Below, piece after piece: positions 20,461 to 32,011 of a DNA stretch of 64,000 nt (the first letter of the stretch is position 1; each line of letters begins with the position of its first letter). Where the stretch lies: the NCBI RefSeq assembly GCF_900580675.1, contig NZ_UTBG01000001.1:372001-436000 (forward strand). Direction: 5' to 3'. The DNA is from Pseudomonas viridiflava (GTDB taxonomy: Bacteria > Pseudomonadota > Gammaproteobacteria > Pseudomonadales > Pseudomonadaceae). Both the position numbers and the translations under genes were made by a program. The notes under the pieces are model-generated. The model saw only the letters and a program-made list of their open reading frames with translations, did not search any database and was not told where the DNA came from.

Positions 20461-21326
20461 TGAGCAATAAATCGCTGACCGCCCTGATTGTGGGCGTCGT
20501 CGTGGTCATCGCTGCCTGGAACTGCTTCTACATCGTGGCTCAGACCGAGCGCGCGGTGCTGCTGCAATTCGGTCGCGTGGTCCAGGCGGATGTCCAGCCG
20601 GGTCTGCATGTGAAGGTCCCCTACGTGAACCAGGTGCGCAAGTTCGACGGTCGCCTGATGACCCTGGACGCACCGACACAGCGCTTCCTGACCCTGGAAA
20701 AGAAAGCCGTGATGGTTGACGCCTACGCCAAGTGGCGCGTCAAGGATGCCGAGCGCTTCTACACCGCGACCTCCGGCCTCAAGCAGATTGCCGACGAGCG
20801 TTTGTCGCGTCGTCTGGAGTCGGGCCTGCGTGACCAGTTTGGTAAGCGCACCCTGCATGAGGTGGTATCCGGTGAACGTGATGCACTGATGGCGGATATC
20901 ACCCGTTCGCTGAACACAATGGCGGAAAAAGAGCTGGGCATCGAAGTCGTCGATGTTCGGGTCAAGGCCATTGACCTGCCGAAGGAAGTGAACCGCAGCG
21001 TGTTCGAGCGTATGAGCACCGAGCGTGAGCGTGAAGCACGTGAGCACCGCGCCAAGGGTAACGAGTTGGCTGAAGGTATCCGTGCGGATGCCGACCGTCA
21101 GCGCCGTGTACTGCTGGCAGAAGCCTATCGCGAGTCTGAAGAGGCGCGTGGTGACGGTGATGCTCAAGCGGCGTCGATCTACGCCAAGGCTTACGGCCAG
21201 GACCAGGAGTTCTACGCGTTCTATCGTAGCCTGCGCGCTTACCGTGAAAGCTTCGCGAACAAAACCGACGTCATGGTGCTGGACCCAAGCAGCGACTTCT
21301 TCCGCTACCTGGAAAAGTCCAAGTAA
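20460..21326 (+). CDS. hflC: FtsH protease regulator HflC
   Basis: Partner of HflK in the HflKC-FtsH complex. The 288-residue protein has an N-terminal membrane anchor (about 6-24), then an SPFH domain beginning AQTERAVLLQFGRVV, and the conserved RMSTEREREAREHRAKG helix. Translation is coupled to hflK through the shared TGATG. It ends the nnrD-hflC run; a hairpin terminator lies about 90 bp downstream. Confidence 0.96.
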   Translation: MSNKSLTALIVGVVVVIAAWNCFYIVAQTERAVLLQFGRVVQADVQPGLHVKVPYVNQVRKFDGRLMTLDAPTQRFLTLEKKAVMVDAYAKWRVKDAERFYTATSGLKQIADERLSRRLESGLRDQFGKRTLHEVVSGERDALMADITRSLNTMAEKELGIEVVDVRVKAIDLPKEVNRSVFERMSTEREREAREHRAKGNELAEGIRADADRQRRVLLAEAYRESEEARGDGDAQAASIYAKAYGQDQEFYAFYRSLRAYRESFANKTDVMVLDPSSDFFRYLEKSK

Positions 21327-21619
21327 CCAGCCTGTGATTCTTTAGGAACACCTCCGTCGGGCGGCTAAAATGCCTGGCGGGGTGATCCTTTCAGAAAACG
21401 GGTGTATGATGCGGCAGCCGGGAAATTCCCGGCTTTTTTGCGTCTGCATGTTTGATTCGGCAGGCGTGACAGGTTTTTCGAGGAAAGTGCCCGACGAGGC
21501 CGGTTACAGGTCATTCGTCACGTCGCTCTTGCGCGTGGTTTATGCAGGGGGCGGGTATTTTCTGCTTCACTCAAGGCTCGGCCGAGGGCTGGCCGCCCGG
21601 ATCATAGGGGAATGGCGTA
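21327..21619. other. hflC-hisZ gap without a convincing gene
   Basis: This 293-bp gap contains a terminator at 21416-21439 and otherwise no frame with recognisable protein. In other pseudomonads, as I recall, a small DUF2065 membrane protein gene lies here; I find no trace of it in any frame. The promoter of hisZ-purA is probably between 21440 and 21610. Confidence 0.6.
21416..21439 (+). terminator. Intrinsic terminator after hflC
   Basis: Stem AGCCGGG/CCCGGCT with an AAATT loop is followed directly by a run of T. It closes the transcript that ends with hflC. Confidence 0.85.
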
Positions 21620-22807
21620 ATGGCAACGGTAGACCGCTGGCTGCTGCCAGATGGCATCGAAGAAGTACTGCCACCAGAGGCTGCGCGCATTGAAGTAGCG
21701 CGTCGCCAGGTGTTGGATCTGTTCCAGAGCTGGGGTTACGAGTTTGTCGTGACCCCTCATATCGAGTACCTGGAATCCCTGCTGACCGGCGCGGGCCAGG
21801 ACCTGGATCTGCGCACCTTCAAGGTCATTGACCCGCAATCGGGCCGGCAAATGGGGTTTCGTGCCGACATCACGCCGCAAGTGGCGCGCATCGATGCGCA
21901 CACCCTGCGCCGCGAAGGTCCGAGCCGCCTGTGCTACGCCGGCAGCGTGCTGCATGCTCAGCCGCGTGCCTTGTCGTCTTCACGTAGCCCGATCCAGTTG
22001 GGCGCCGAGTTGTACGGTGATGCCAGCCCGAGCAGCGATGTTGAAGTGATCAGCCTGATGCTGGCCATGCTGCAACTGGCTGACGTGCCGGATGTCCACA
22101 TGGACCTGGGCCACGTGGGTATTTACCGTGGCCTGGCCCGTGCGGCCGGTTTGTCCGGTGAAGTGGAACAACAGTTGTTCGATGCCCTGCAACGCAAGGC
22201 TATCGACGAAGTGATCGCCCTGACTGAAGGCGTTCCAGCTGACCTCGCCGGTATGCTGCGTTCGCTGGTGAACCTGTGTGGCGGCCGTGAAGTGCTGGTG
22301 GCTGCGCGTGAGCGCCTGGCCAACGCACCGGCGCCAGTATTGGCGGCACTGGATGATGTAGTGGCGATTGCCGACCAGCTATCGGCGCGCTTCCCGGAGT
22401 TGCCGCTGTATTTCGACCTGGGCGAGTTGCGCGGCTATCACTACCACACCGGTGTGGTGTTCGCCGTGTTTGTACCGGGTGTTGGCCAAGCCATCGCCCA
22501 GGGCGGTCGGTATGACGATATCGGCGCCGACTTCGGTCGTGCGCGTCCGGCGACCGGCTTTTCCACCGATTTGAAAACCCTGGTGACCCTGGGGCGTGCT
22601 GAGGTCGAACTGCCGTCTGGTGGTATCTGGATGCCCGACAGTACGGACGCAGCACTCTGGCAGCAGGTTTGCCAGTTGCGCAGTGAGGGTCAGCGTGTTG
22701 TCCAGGCCTTGCCTGGGCAGCCATTGGCCGCCGCCCGTGAAGCGGACTGCGACCAGCAATTGATTCTGCAGAACGGGCTTTGGCAAGTATCGCCACTGGC
22801 TTCTTGA
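21620..22807 (+). CDS. hisZ: ATP phosphoribosyltransferase regulatory subunit HisZ
   Basis: Regulatory partner of short-form HisG in the first step of histidine synthesis. It is a catalytically inactive histidyl-tRNA synthetase paralogue. The 395-residue protein has class II core elements ([18 protein letters not shown] at the N-terminus, [14 protein letters not shown] as motif 2 remnant, [21 protein letters not shown] as motif 3) but no C-terminal anticodon-binding domain. It lies 54 bp before purA in the same direction. Confidence 0.95.
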   Translation: MATVDRWLLPDGIEEVLPPEAARIEVARRQVLDLFQSWGYEFVVTPHIEYLESLLTGAGQDLDLRTFKVIDPQSGRQMGFRADITPQVARIDAHTLRREGPSRLCYAGSVLHAQPRALSSSRSPIQLGAELYGDASPSSDVEVISLMLAMLQLADVPDVHMDLGHVGIYRGLARAAGLSGEVEQQLFDALQRKAIDEVIALTEGVPADLAGMLRSLVNLCGGREVLVAARERLANAPAPVLAALDDVVAIADQLSARFPELPLYFDLGELRGYHYHTGVVFAVFVPGVGQAIAQGGRYDDIGADFGRARPATGFSTDLKTLVTLGRAEVELPSGGIWMPDSTDAALWQQVCQLRSEGQRVVQALPGQPLAAAREADCDQQLILQNGLWQVSPLAS

Positions 22808-24151
<1,344 letters not shown>

Positions 24152-24172
24152 TAAGTTGTTGATGTAAATAGC

Positions 24173-24200
24173 AAAGGGCTCCTTCGGGAGCCCTTTGTCG
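24173..24200 (+). terminator. Probable terminator after purA
   Basis: Perfect 10-bp stem AAAGGGCTCC/GGAGCCCTTT closed by a TTCG tetraloop. The downstream T-run is weak (TTTGTCGTTT), so termination may be partial. Confidence 0.75.
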
Positions 24201-24290
24201 TTTCTATGCGCCAAGCGGCACGACCTTTGCTGTATATCTTTCTTTCGCGGTGCTATCAATTTAATGGCACCCGTGGTGGAGGGATTACCG

Positions 24291-26225
24291 ATGTCTGCCG
24301 TTCTCTCATTGTTACAAAGCCGTCTGTTGCGGCCGGTGTTCGTTACCCTAGGTATCGCTCTTTTGGTGCAAGTGTTGGTAGCGGTCGCTCTGACCCGGAG
24401 CACGGTCACCGCGCTGGAAGCCGATTTGGGCAATCGTCTGGGCATCGACAGCCAGAAACTTTCTGGCGAATTGGCCCAGGCGGGTAAGGAAGTCACGTCC
24501 AGCCTGGACAGCTTGTCCACCAGTACCCGTCAGCGTCTGACCGCAGGGCTTTCCACGCGCCTGCAGGAAGAGCAGAAGCAACTGCGTGCGACCCTGGAAA
24601 AAGACTTGCAGGACTCCGCCAATGACATGGCGCAACTGCTGGCCTCGGTAGCGCCTCGCGCCATGTGGGACAGCGACGTGCCGACCCTGTCGGAGTTTGC
24701 CCGGCGTGCCCAGCGCAATCCCAATGTGTTGTTCGTGGTGTATGACGACGCGGCGGGCGAACACCTGACCCGCTATCTGAACCGTGAAAATCCGATCAAC
24801 CAGGCCTTGCTCGCAAAGGGCGCGGGCGAGCGCGCACTGGATAAAGTGCTGGATGCGGCCAGGACTGATCCCTCCGTTTACTACGTCGAGGCATCCATCA
24901 GTCCCAATGGGGTCGAGATTGGCAAAGTCCGCATGGGGGTTTCGACCGCTGCGGTAGAGGCTGACCTGCAAGCGCTGGACAAGCGTTTTGCCGCGCTGAT
25001 CGCCAGCGGTGATCAACTGGTAGGCGACAGCCTCAAAGGCGCCGCCGCCGACAGCGCCGCCGCCATGGGTGCGCGCCTGCAGTCGGCGCAGGCCACCGCC
25101 ACCCAGATGACCGCCAATACCACCAGCGCCGTGCAGGAGGCCGCCGGCACCCTGCGCTGGCGCATCGGCATGGGGCTCGCGGTGGTGGGCTTTGGGGTAT
25201 TGGTGCTCATTGGCGTGGTGCTGGGGCGGCGCGTGGTCAATCGCCTGAAACTGTTGATCGCAGCCATGGATGACCTGGCGGCGGGCGAGGGCGACCTGAC
25301 CAAGCGTGTACAGATCAGCAGCAAAGACGAAATCGGCGACATGGCCTCGGCGGTCAACCGCTTTGTGGATAAGTTGCAGCCCATCGTGCGCGAAGCCGGT
25401 GATGTGGCCCAGCGTACCGGCGTGGAAATCGGCGCCATGACCTTGCGCAATGCCGGCGCCGACGCGGCGGCTGGTTTGCAGCGTGATGAAGTGGCCGAGA
25501 GCTTGCGCGCGCTGTCGCAAATGGCCGACGAAGCCCAGGCTGAAAGCCACGCCATGCAGGCGGCCTTGCAGCAGGTGGTGGATATTCGCCAGGCCACGGA
25601 TGAGAACTCGCGGACTTCAGCTGAAGTCGGCGGCCTGATCGAGGCGCTGGCGGGGCAGGTGCAGGCGGGCTCGCAGGTGATTGAGCGCCTGGCCCAGCAA
25701 AGTGAGCAGATTGAGGTGGTGCTGACAGTGATCCATGGTATCGCCGAGCAGACCAACCTGTTGGCGCTCAACGCCGCTATCGAAGCGGCACGGGCCGGCG
25801 AGACCGGGCGTGGTTTTGCGGTGGTGGCCGACGAAGTGCGTGCGCTGGCCAGCAAGACTCAAAGCTCGACGGGTGATATCCAGGCGCATATCGTCGCGTT
25901 GCAGCAGGGCGCACGGGAGGCGGTGGAAACCATCGGCAAGGCGGGTCGTCAGGCCAACGAAGGCTTGCTGGTGCTGCGTGACAGCGTGCGCTTGCAGCAG
26001 ACGGTGCAGGCGTCGGTGGAGCAGGTGCATGCGGCGATTGGTCTGGCCACGCGTGCGGCTGAGCATCAGGCGCAGGGCGCGCATGCCGTGCGTGGACGGG
26101 TCGAGGTGATTCATGCCCAGGCCGAGCGTGCAGCGCAGGCGGTAGTGGAGACCACTGCCAGCGGCAAGGTGCTGGATGGGTTGGCGGCGCAGTTGAAGGC
26201 CAGCCTGGGGCAATTCCGGGCTTAG
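24291..26225 (+). CDS. Methyl-accepting chemotaxis protein
   Basis: A 644-residue transmembrane chemoreceptor. Helix TM1 is at about 12-32, a helical periplasmic sensor region at about 33-285 (ligand unknown, possibly Cache-like), TM2 at about 288-308, and a HAMP segment after it ([28 protein letters not shown]). The cytoplasmic signalling tip is [20 protein letters not shown] followed by [15 protein letters not shown], the hallmark CheA/CheW contact region. ATG 24291 has GGTGGAGGG upstream. No CheR/CheB pentapeptide tether is visible at the C-terminus. It is a single gene, flanked by purA and a REP. Confidence 0.93.
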   Translation: MSAVLSLLQSRLLRPVFVTLGIALLVQVLVAVALTRSTVTALEADLGNRLGIDSQKLSGELAQAGKEVTSSLDSLSTSTRQRLTAGLSTRLQEEQKQLRATLEKDLQDSANDMAQLLASVAPRAMWDSDVPTLSEFARRAQRNPNVLFVVYDDAAGEHLTRYLNRENPINQALLAKGAGERALDKVLDAARTDPSVYYVEASISPNGVEIGKVRMGVSTAAVEADLQALDKRFAALIASGDQLVGDSLKGAAADSAAAMGARLQSAQATATQMTANTTSAVQEAAGTLRWRIGMGLAVVGFGVLVLIGVVLGRRVVNRLKLLIAAMDDLAAGEGDLTKRVQISSKDEIGDMASAVNRFVDKLQPIVREAGDVAQRTGVEIGAMTLRNAGADAAAGLQRDEVAESLRALSQMADEAQAESHAMQAALQQVVDIRQATDENSRTSAEVGGLIEALAGQVQAGSQVIERLAQQSEQIEVVLTVIHGIAEQTNLLALNAAIEAARAGETGRGFAVVADEVRALASKTQSSTGDIQAHIVALQQGAREAVETIGKAGRQANEGLLVLRDSVRLQQTVQASVEQVHAAIGLATRAAEHQAQGAHAVRGRVEVIHAQAERAAQAVVETTASGKVLDGLAAQLKASLGQFRA

Positions 26226-26243
26226 CGTCGCCTGTACTGGCCT

Positions 26244-26310
26244 CATCGCAGGCAAGCCAGCTCCCACAGTTGAAACGCACTCCAATGTGGGAGCTGGCTT
26301 GCCTGCGATC
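26244..26310. repeat. REP-type inverted repeat (short-loop form)
   Basis: Arms ATCGCAGGCAAGCCAGCTCC and GGAGCTGGCTTGCCTGCGAT are perfect complements around a loop of about 26 bp. It lies between the convergent 3' ends of the chemoreceptor and the iron permease. Confidence 0.92.
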
Positions 26311-26316
26311 AAGGTG

Positions 26317-27882
26317 TCAGCGGCTCAGATACATTCGCGTCGTCAGCAGATACACCGGCAACCCCGACACCAGAATCAACAACGCCGCATACGGCGCCGC
26401 CGCCGCAAACTCCACATTCGACGTATGCGCCCACACGGCAGTCGCCAGGGTATTCAACCCGGTCGGGCTGAGCAGCAAAGTCGCCGTCAATTCCTTCATC
26501 GCATCCAGAAACACCAACGCAAACGCTGCGCCCAACGCCGGAAAAATAATCGGCAAGGTCACCCGGCAAAACGCGCTGAATGACGACGCGCCCAGTGTGC
26601 GCGCAGCTTCTTCCAACTGCGGCGCAGCCTTGTTCAGGGCGGTACGAATCGGCGCCTGAGCCAGCGGCAAGAACAACAACGCATAAGCGATCAGCAGCAG
26701 TGCCGAGGTCTGGTACAGCACCGGCAAGTAATGCAGCGCGAAATACACCAGCGTCAGCGCAATCACCAGGCCGGGCAGGGCGTGCAGCAGATACGGCAGG
26801 CGCTCGGCCCAGATCGCCAGCCGGCCTTTGTAACGTACCACCAGCAATCCCACCGGCACTGCCAGCACCAGGCACAAAGCCGCGCCGCCCAGCGACAATG
26901 CCAGCGATGACAGCAGCGCCTCGCCAATCTCAGCCATGGGAAACGCTGCCGACGAGCCCACCGCCAGCCAGTAACCGAGCATCCCCAAGGGAATTCCGCT
27001 GCCGATGATCGCCAGCGCCAGGCAATACACTTGGCCCAATGGCGCCCACGTGCCCAGCTTGACCTGCTCGGCATGCCGCGCCGCGCCTTGGCCGATGCGT
27101 ACGTGTCGGCCTTTGCCGCGCACGCGCAACTCCAGCCACAGCAGGGTCAGGCACATCACCAGCAACACCGCCGAGAGCATCGCAGCGTTCGCATTGCTGA
27201 ATTCCAGCTCGAATTGCTGATAGATCGCGGTGGTAAAGGTCTGCAGGCCGATAATCGACAGTGCGCCGAATTCCACCAGCATATGCAGCGCGATCAGCAG
27301 TGCTCCGGCCAGCAGCGAAGGCCACAGCAGCGGCATCGTAATGCGGAAAAACACGCCCCAGCGATTCAGTCCCAGGGTGCGTGCCGACTCTTCCAGCGAA
27401 GGGTCCAGGTTGCGCAGGGTCGCCGCCACCGGCAGAAACACCAGCGGGTATTTGGACAGGGTCATCACCAGGATCGCCCCGCCCAGCCCTTCGAAATTGG
27501 CGCTGAGCGATACCCAGGTAAAGCTGCTGACAAACGCCGGCACCGCAAACGGCAGGCACAGGATCACGCCCCAGATGCGTCGCCCCGCAAGGTTGCTGCG
27601 CTCGAGCAGCCAGGCCAGGGACAAGCCAATCACGCCGCAGGCTACCGTCACGCCAATCATCAGCGCCAGGGTGTTGCGCAGCAGCCCGAATACGTAAGGC
27701 CGCCACAACAGGTGCACCGCCTCCGCCCAGCCCGCCTGCCAGGCTTTGGTCCCGACATACACCAGCGGCAGCAGGCTCAAGCCAACCAGGAACAGTACGG
27801 GTAGCAACAGCCAGATCGACGGGCGCTTGCGCCGTAGGCTGAAACCCCCACGCAGGGCGGGGGCGGGTCGCGATGGGTTCAT
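26317..27882 (-). CDS. Ferric iron ABC transporter permease (FbpB/HitB type)
   Basis: Inner-membrane permease of a two-domain type, 521 residues with about twelve helices in two homologous halves. Each half has a BPD-transport EAA loop (EESARTLGLNRWGVFFRIT and EEAARTLGASSFSAFCRVT). This fused double-permease form is typical of FbpB/HitB/SfuB iron uptake. Its ATG overlaps the stop of the binding protein gene by one base (TGATG), so the two are coupled. No ATPase (FbpC) gene is seen adjacent, so the energy subunit must be encoded elsewhere or shared. Confidence 0.92.
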   Translation of the reverse strand: MNPSRPAPALRGGFSLRRKRPSIWLLLPVLFLVGLSLLPLVYVGTKAWQAGWAEAVHLLWRPYVFGLLRNTLALMIGVTVACGVIGLSLAWLLERSNLAGRRIWGVILCLPFAVPAFVSSFTWVSLSANFEGLGGAILVMTLSKYPLVFLPVAATLRNLDPSLEESARTLGLNRWGVFFRITMPLLWPSLLAGALLIALHMLVEFGALSIIGLQTFTTAIYQQFELEFSNANAAMLSAVLLVMCLTLLWLELRVRGKGRHVRIGQGAARHAEQVKLGTWAPLGQVYCLALAIIGSGIPLGMLGYWLAVGSSAAFPMAEIGEALLSSLALSLGGAALCLVLAVPVGLLVVRYKGRLAIWAERLPYLLHALPGLVIALTLVYFALHYLPVLYQTSALLLIAYALLFLPLAQAPIRTALNKAAPQLEEAARTLGASSFSAFCRVTLPIIFPALGAAFALVFLDAMKELTATLLLSPTGLNTLATAVWAHTSNVEFAAAAPYAALLILVSGLPVYLLTTRMYLSR

Positions 27883-28919
27883 CAGTTCAAGCCAACGTCA
27901 CGTTCCAGGTCCAGGGCTTCTTCGGCGTTGCCAAGGTCGGCAGGCGTGACTTTCGGCGGTTGCAGCTCGCTGAAAGGCTTGAGGCCACGGTTGGATTCCA
28001 TGCCTTTGCGCAGCGGGTATTCGGCCGAGGTGTCAGTGATTACGCGCTGGCCTTCTTCACTGGCCATGAACGCCAGCAGTTGCTGGGCTTCCTTGGGGTG
28101 TTTGCTGGATTTCAGCGCCGCCGCCGAAGACACGGTGATCAGGCCGCCCGCATCGCCATTGGTGAAGTAATGCAGCTGGGAATCCAGGTTGGTTTTTTCC
28201 TTCTTCAGGGCAAACCAGTAGTAGTTGTTCACCAGCACAGTGGCCACTTCGCCGTTTTCCACGGCTTTGAGGGCGACCATATTGTTGCTGTACACCTTGC
28301 CGAAAGCGCGCAGGCCGGTCAGCCATTCTTCAGCAGCTTCACGACCATGCAGCTTGATGATTGCCACGGCTTGTTCCTGGAACGCGCCGCTGGTGGGCAC
28401 GAAGCCGACCTTGCCTTGCCACTCGGGGCCTGCAAAATCCAATACCGATTTGGGCAGGTCTTTTTCAGCGATCAGTTTCGGGTTAAACGCCACGACGCGG
28501 GTGCGCGCGGTCACGCCCATCCAGTCGCCATTGCGGCCGACATAATCCTTGGGCAATACGTCGAGGGTACTGGCATCAATCTTTGCCAGCAGGCCTTGCT
28601 CACCGAGTTTGTTCAGTGGCGGCGATTCTTCGGTGTAGATCACGTCGGCGGGGGAGCGGTCGCCTTCTTCCACGACCTGGCTGGCCAGCTGGTTGCTGCT
28701 GCCTTTGCGCACGTTGACGTGAATACCGGTCTTGGCTTCGAAGGCCTTGGCGAGTTCGTCGCCGACTTCTTTGTGCTGGCCGTTGTACAGGGTCAGTGAC
28801 ACCTTGTCGGCGGAATAGGCGGCGGGCGAGAGCAGGGTCAGGCCGAGCAAAGTAAGGGTCAGGCCACGCAGAAGGGATGTCTTGAAATAGGTCTTGAGAT
28901 GGGTATCGCGGATCATCAT
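27882..28919 (-). CDS. Periplasmic ferric iron-binding protein (FbpA/HitA type)
   Basis: Solute receptor for the permease downstream. The 345-residue precursor has a signal peptide of about 36 residues (hydrophobic LTLTLLGLTLLSPAAYSA, likely cut before DKV). The mature part starts VSLTLYNGQHKEVGDELAKAF, as in FbpA-like class II binding proteins, with a tyrosine pair later (NNYYWFALKK) placed as in Fe(III) ligands of that family. ATG 28919 is preceded by GAGGAAC. No consensus Fur box was found upstream, only a weak partial match. Confidence 0.9.
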   Translation of the reverse strand: MMIRDTHLKTYFKTSLLRGLTLTLLGLTLLSPAAYSADKVSLTLYNGQHKEVGDELAKAFEAKTGIHVNVRKGSSNQLASQVVEEGDRSPADVIYTEESPPLNKLGEQGLLAKIDASTLDVLPKDYVGRNGDWMGVTARTRVVAFNPKLIAEKDLPKSVLDFAGPEWQGKVGFVPTSGAFQEQAVAIIKLHGREAAEEWLTGLRAFGKVYSNNMVALKAVENGEVATVLVNNYYWFALKKEKTNLDSQLHYFTNGDAGGLITVSSAAALKSSKHPKEAQQLLAFMASEEGQRVITDTSAEYPLRKGMESNRGLKPFSELQPPKVTPADLGNAEEALDLERDVGLN

Positions 28920-29029
28920 CCGAAGTGTTCCTCGCTTATGTGCAACAAATGATTGCAAGGATAAACGATAAAACTTCTCAAGTGCGGACGAGGGGGCAAT
29001 CGGCGGGAAAGTTTTCAAACCCCGGAAAC

Positions 29030-29053
29030 GAAAAAACCCGCTTTCGCGGGTTT
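29030..29053 (-). terminator. Terminator of tRNA-Leu
   Basis: Read on the minus strand: stem AAACCCGC/GCGGGTTT with a GAAA loop, then a T-run. It lies about 10 bp after the tRNA 3' end. Confidence 0.9.
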
Positions 29054-29063
29054 GATCTGAATT

Positions 29064-29150
29064 TGGTGCCCAGGAGAAGACTCGAACTTCCACGACCTTG
29101 CGATCACCAGCACCTGAAGCTGGCGTGTCTACCAATTTCACCACCTGGGC
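29064..29150 (-). tRNA. tRNA-Leu (anticodon CAG)
   Basis: 87 nt with encoded CCA. The acceptor stem GCCCAGG pairs with CCTGGGC. The anticodon stem-loop CCAGC-TTCAGGT-GCTGG presents CAG, which reads CUG, the commonest leucine codon in this genome. A long variable arm (TGATCGCAAGGTCGT region) and the T-arm GTTCGAGTC complete a type II tRNA. It lies beside rnr, as in other pseudomonads. Confidence 0.97.
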
Positions 29151-29184
29151 AGCATCAACAACGTTGCCGTCGTCGATGGCGCGC

Positions 29185-29213
29185 ACTATACGGAGGCGGT
29201 ATTGGGCTGTAAA
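29185..29213 (-). promoter_or_regulatory. Sigma-70 promoter of tRNA-Leu
   Basis: On the minus strand TTTACA is followed after exactly 17 bp by TATAGT, 34 bp before the tRNA. The bases after the -10 are GCGCGCC, a GC-rich discriminator as seen at stringently controlled stable-RNA promoters. Confidence 0.8.
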
Positions 29214-29374
29214 CCCCCGCCACGAAAAAAGCCTGGAAAATTTTACCAATGGTCGTGCAAGGTGCGTTACGAGGGCTGTAAAGGCCTTTAAAACGCTTGT
29301 TGATGCCTGAAATTTCCCGTTTCAATACGCGTATGCCAAACTAACCCACATATAGACAAGGTGAAAACTCTCTA

Positions 29375-32011
29375 ATGGCCGATTGGCAGTCCCTCGATCC
29401 CGAGGCCGCTCGTGAAGCGGAAAAATATGAAAACCCTATTCCTAGCCGCGAACTGATCCTGGCGCATCTCGCCGATCGAGGTTCGCCTGCTAGCCGCGAG
29501 CAGCTGGTTGAAGAATTCGGTCTGACCACCGAAGACCAGCTCGAAGCCCTGCGCCGCCGCCTGCGTGCCATGGAGCGCGATGCTCAGTTGATCTACACCC
29601 GCCGTGGCACCTATGCGCCCGTGGACAAGCTCGACTTGATCCTCGGTCGCATTGCCGGCCACCGTGACGGCTTCGGCTTCCTGATCCCGGATGACGGCAG
29701 TGACGACCTGTTCATGAGCCCGGCGCAAATGCGCCTGGTGTTTGACGGCGACCGTGCCTTGGCGCGTGTTTCCGGCCTGGACCGTCGCGGCCGCCGTGAA
29801 GGCGTGATTGTCGAAGTGGTGTCGCGTGCCCACGAGTCCATCGTCGGCCGTTACTTCGAAGAAGGCGGCATCGGCTTTGTGGTGCCGGATAACCCGAAGG
29901 TCCAGCAGGAAGTGCTGATCACCCCGGGCCGTAATGGCGCTGCCAAGGTCGGCCAGTTCGTCGAGGTGAAAATCACCCACTGGCCAACGGCGCGCTTCCA
30001 GCCGCAGGGCGATATCGTTGAAGTGGTCGGCAATTACATGGCGCCGGGCATGGAAATCGACGTGGCGCTGCGCACCTACGATATTCCTCACGTCTGGCCT
30101 GACGCGGTGCTCAAAGAAGCCGCCAAGCTCAAGCCGGAAGTGGAAGAAAAAGACAAAGAAAAACGCATCGACCTGCGCCATCTGCCGTTCGTCACCATCG
30201 ACGGCGAAGACGCTCGCGACTTCGACGATGCGGTCTACTGCGAAGCCAAGCCTGGCAAGCTGCGCCTGTTCTCCGGCGGCTGGAAGTTGTTTGTCGCGAT
30301 TGCCGACGTGTCCAGCTACGTGAAAATTGGTTCGGCCCTGGATAACGAGGCTCAGGTACGCGGCAACTCCGTGTACTTCCCTGAGCGCGTGATCCCGATG
30401 TTGCCCGAGCAGCTGTCCAACGGCCTGTGCTCGCTGAACCCGAAAGTCGACCGTTTGGCCATGGTGTGCGAGATGACTATCTCGAAAACCGGCGAAATGA
30501 CCGATTACCAGTTCTACGAAGCGGTGATCCACTCCCAGGCCCGCCTGACCTACAACAAGGTCAGCACCATTCTGGAACAGCCGAAAACCAGCGAAGCCAA
30601 AGCGTTGCGCGGTGAGTACGGCCATGTCGTGCCGCACCTCAAGCAGCTGTATTCGTTGTACAAGGTGTTGCTGGGCGCACGTCATGTGCGTGGCGCGATC
30701 GATTTTGAAACCCAGGAAACCCGGATTGTCTTCGGTTCCGAGCGCAAAATCGCCGCGATCACCCCGACTACCCGTAACGATGCGCACAAGCTGATCGAGG
30801 AATGCATGCTGGCGGCCAACGTGGCCACTGCTGAATTCCTGAAGAAGCACGAAATTCCTGCGCTGTACCGGGTGCACGATGGTCCACCGCCGGAGCGCCT
30901 GGAAAAACTGCGCGCCTTCCTCGGTGAGCTCGGCCTGTCCCTGCACAAAGGCAAGGACGGCCCGACGCCGAAGGACTACCAGGCACTGTTGGCCAGCATC
31001 AAGGATCGTCCGGATTACCACGTGATCCAGACCGTCATGCTGCGCTCCCTGAGCCAGGCGGTGTACAGCGCCGATAACCAAGGCCACTTCGGTCTGAATT
31101 ACGAGGCGTACACCCACTTCACCTCACCGATTCGCCGTTACCCGGATTTGCTCACGCACCGGGCGATCCGCAGCGTGATCCACTCCAAGCAGAACACCCC
31201 GCACGTCCAGCGTGCCGGTGCCATGACCATTCCGAAGGCACGGATCTATCCGTACGACGAAGCGGCCCTGGAACAGCTGGGCGAGCAGTGCTCCATGAGC
31301 GAACGCCGCGCCGACGAAGCCACCCGCGACGTGGTGAACTGGCTCAAGTGCGAGTTCATGAAAGACCGCGTGGGCGAGACCTTCCCGGGCGTGATCACGG
31401 CCGTGACCGGCTTTGGTCTGTTCGTTGAGCTAACCGACATCTACGTCGAAGGCCTGGTGCACGTCACCGCGTTGCCGGGTGACTACTACCACTTCGACCC
31501 TGTGCATCACCGCCTGGCGGGCGAGCGCACGGGTCGCAGCTTCCGCCTGGGCGACACGGTGGAAGTGCAGGTCATGCGCGTCGACCTCGACGAGCGCAAG
31601 ATCGACTTCGGCATGCCTGACAAACCCGCCGAGCCGACGGGTCGTAGTAAAAAGCGTGGCAGCGAAACCGCCGCGCCGGCTGCCAAGGGCAAAGGGGCTC
31701 CTGCGAAAGCAGCGGCCGCCGAGCCTGCTCCAGCCAAGGCCGGTCGTCGTTCTTCCGCCAAGGAAAAAGCTCCCGAGGCCTACCGCCCAAGCGATGCCGC
31801 GGCAAAAAACGCCGAGCTGCGCAAGAGCCGCGAGTTGAAGCAGCAGTTGCTCAGCGAAGCCAAAAGCGGTGGTAAAGCGGCGTCTGGGGGAAAGTCCCGC
31901 GAGGCGGAAAAGCCGTCGAGCAAACCGAGTAAACACCGTAAAGGCCCGCCAAAAGCGGGTTCGGCCCCCGCGAAAAGCGGTGGGTCGCGCAAACCTAAGG
32001 CCAAGTCATGA
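29375..32011 (+). CDS. rnr: Ribonuclease R
   Basis: 3'-5' exoribonuclease able to degrade structured RNA. The 878-residue protein has an N-terminal winged helix (about 20-85), cold-shock domains (about 85-260), and the RNB catalytic domain with DGEDARDFDDAV (metal-binding aspartates) and HFTSPIRRYPDLLTHR. An S1 domain (about 645-730) follows, then a long Lys/Ala/Ser-rich basic tail (about 745-878) of the kind that helps unwind RNA. rlmB overlaps its end by 4 bp (ATGA). Confidence 0.96.
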   Translation: MADWQSLDPEAAREAEKYENPIPSRELILAHLADRGSPASREQLVEEFGLTTEDQLEALRRRLRAMERDAQLIYTRRGTYAPVDKLDLILGRIAGHRDGFGFLIPDDGSDDLFMSPAQMRLVFDGDRALARVSGLDRRGRREGVIVEVVSRAHESIVGRYFEEGGIGFVVPDNPKVQQEVLITPGRNGAAKVGQFVEVKITHWPTARFQPQGDIVEVVGNYMAPGMEIDVALRTYDIPHVWPDAVLKEAAKLKPEVEEKDKEKRIDLRHLPFVTIDGEDARDFDDAVYCEAKPGKLRLFSGGWKLFVAIADVSSYVKIGSALDNEAQVRGNSVYFPERVIPMLPEQLSNGLCSLNPKVDRLAMVCEMTISKTGEMTDYQFYEAVIHSQARLTYNKVSTILEQPKTSEAKALRGEYGHVVPHLKQLYSLYKVLLGARHVRGAIDFETQETRIVFGSERKIAAITPTTRNDAHKLIEECMLAANVATAEFLKKHEIPALYRVHDGPPPERLEKLRAFLGELGLSLHKGKDGPTPKDYQALLASIKDRPDYHVIQTVMLRSLSQAVYSADNQGHFGLNYEAYTHFTSPIRRYPDLLTHRAIRSVIHSKQNTPHVQRAGAMTIPKARIYPYDEAALEQLGEQCSMSERRADEATRDVVNWLKCEFMKDRVGETFPGVITAVTGFGLFVELTDIYVEGLVHVTALPGDYYHFDPVHHRLAGERTGRSFRLGDTVEVQVMRVDLDERKIDFGMPDKPAEPTGRSKKRGSETAAPAAKGKGAPAKAAAAEPAPAKAGRRSSAKEKAPEAYRPSDAAAKNAELRKSRELKQQLLSEAKSGGKAASGGKSREAEKPSSKPSKHRKGPPKAGSAPAKSGGSRKPKAKS

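Noticed and set aside
21370..21693. Possible 107-residue gene between hflC and hisZ
   Set aside because: It runs through the terminator and into hisZ in another frame, with no protein resemblance.
28945..28963. Fur box upstream of the iron-binding protein
   Set aside because: The best alignment matches only about 10 of 19 consensus positions, too weak to call.
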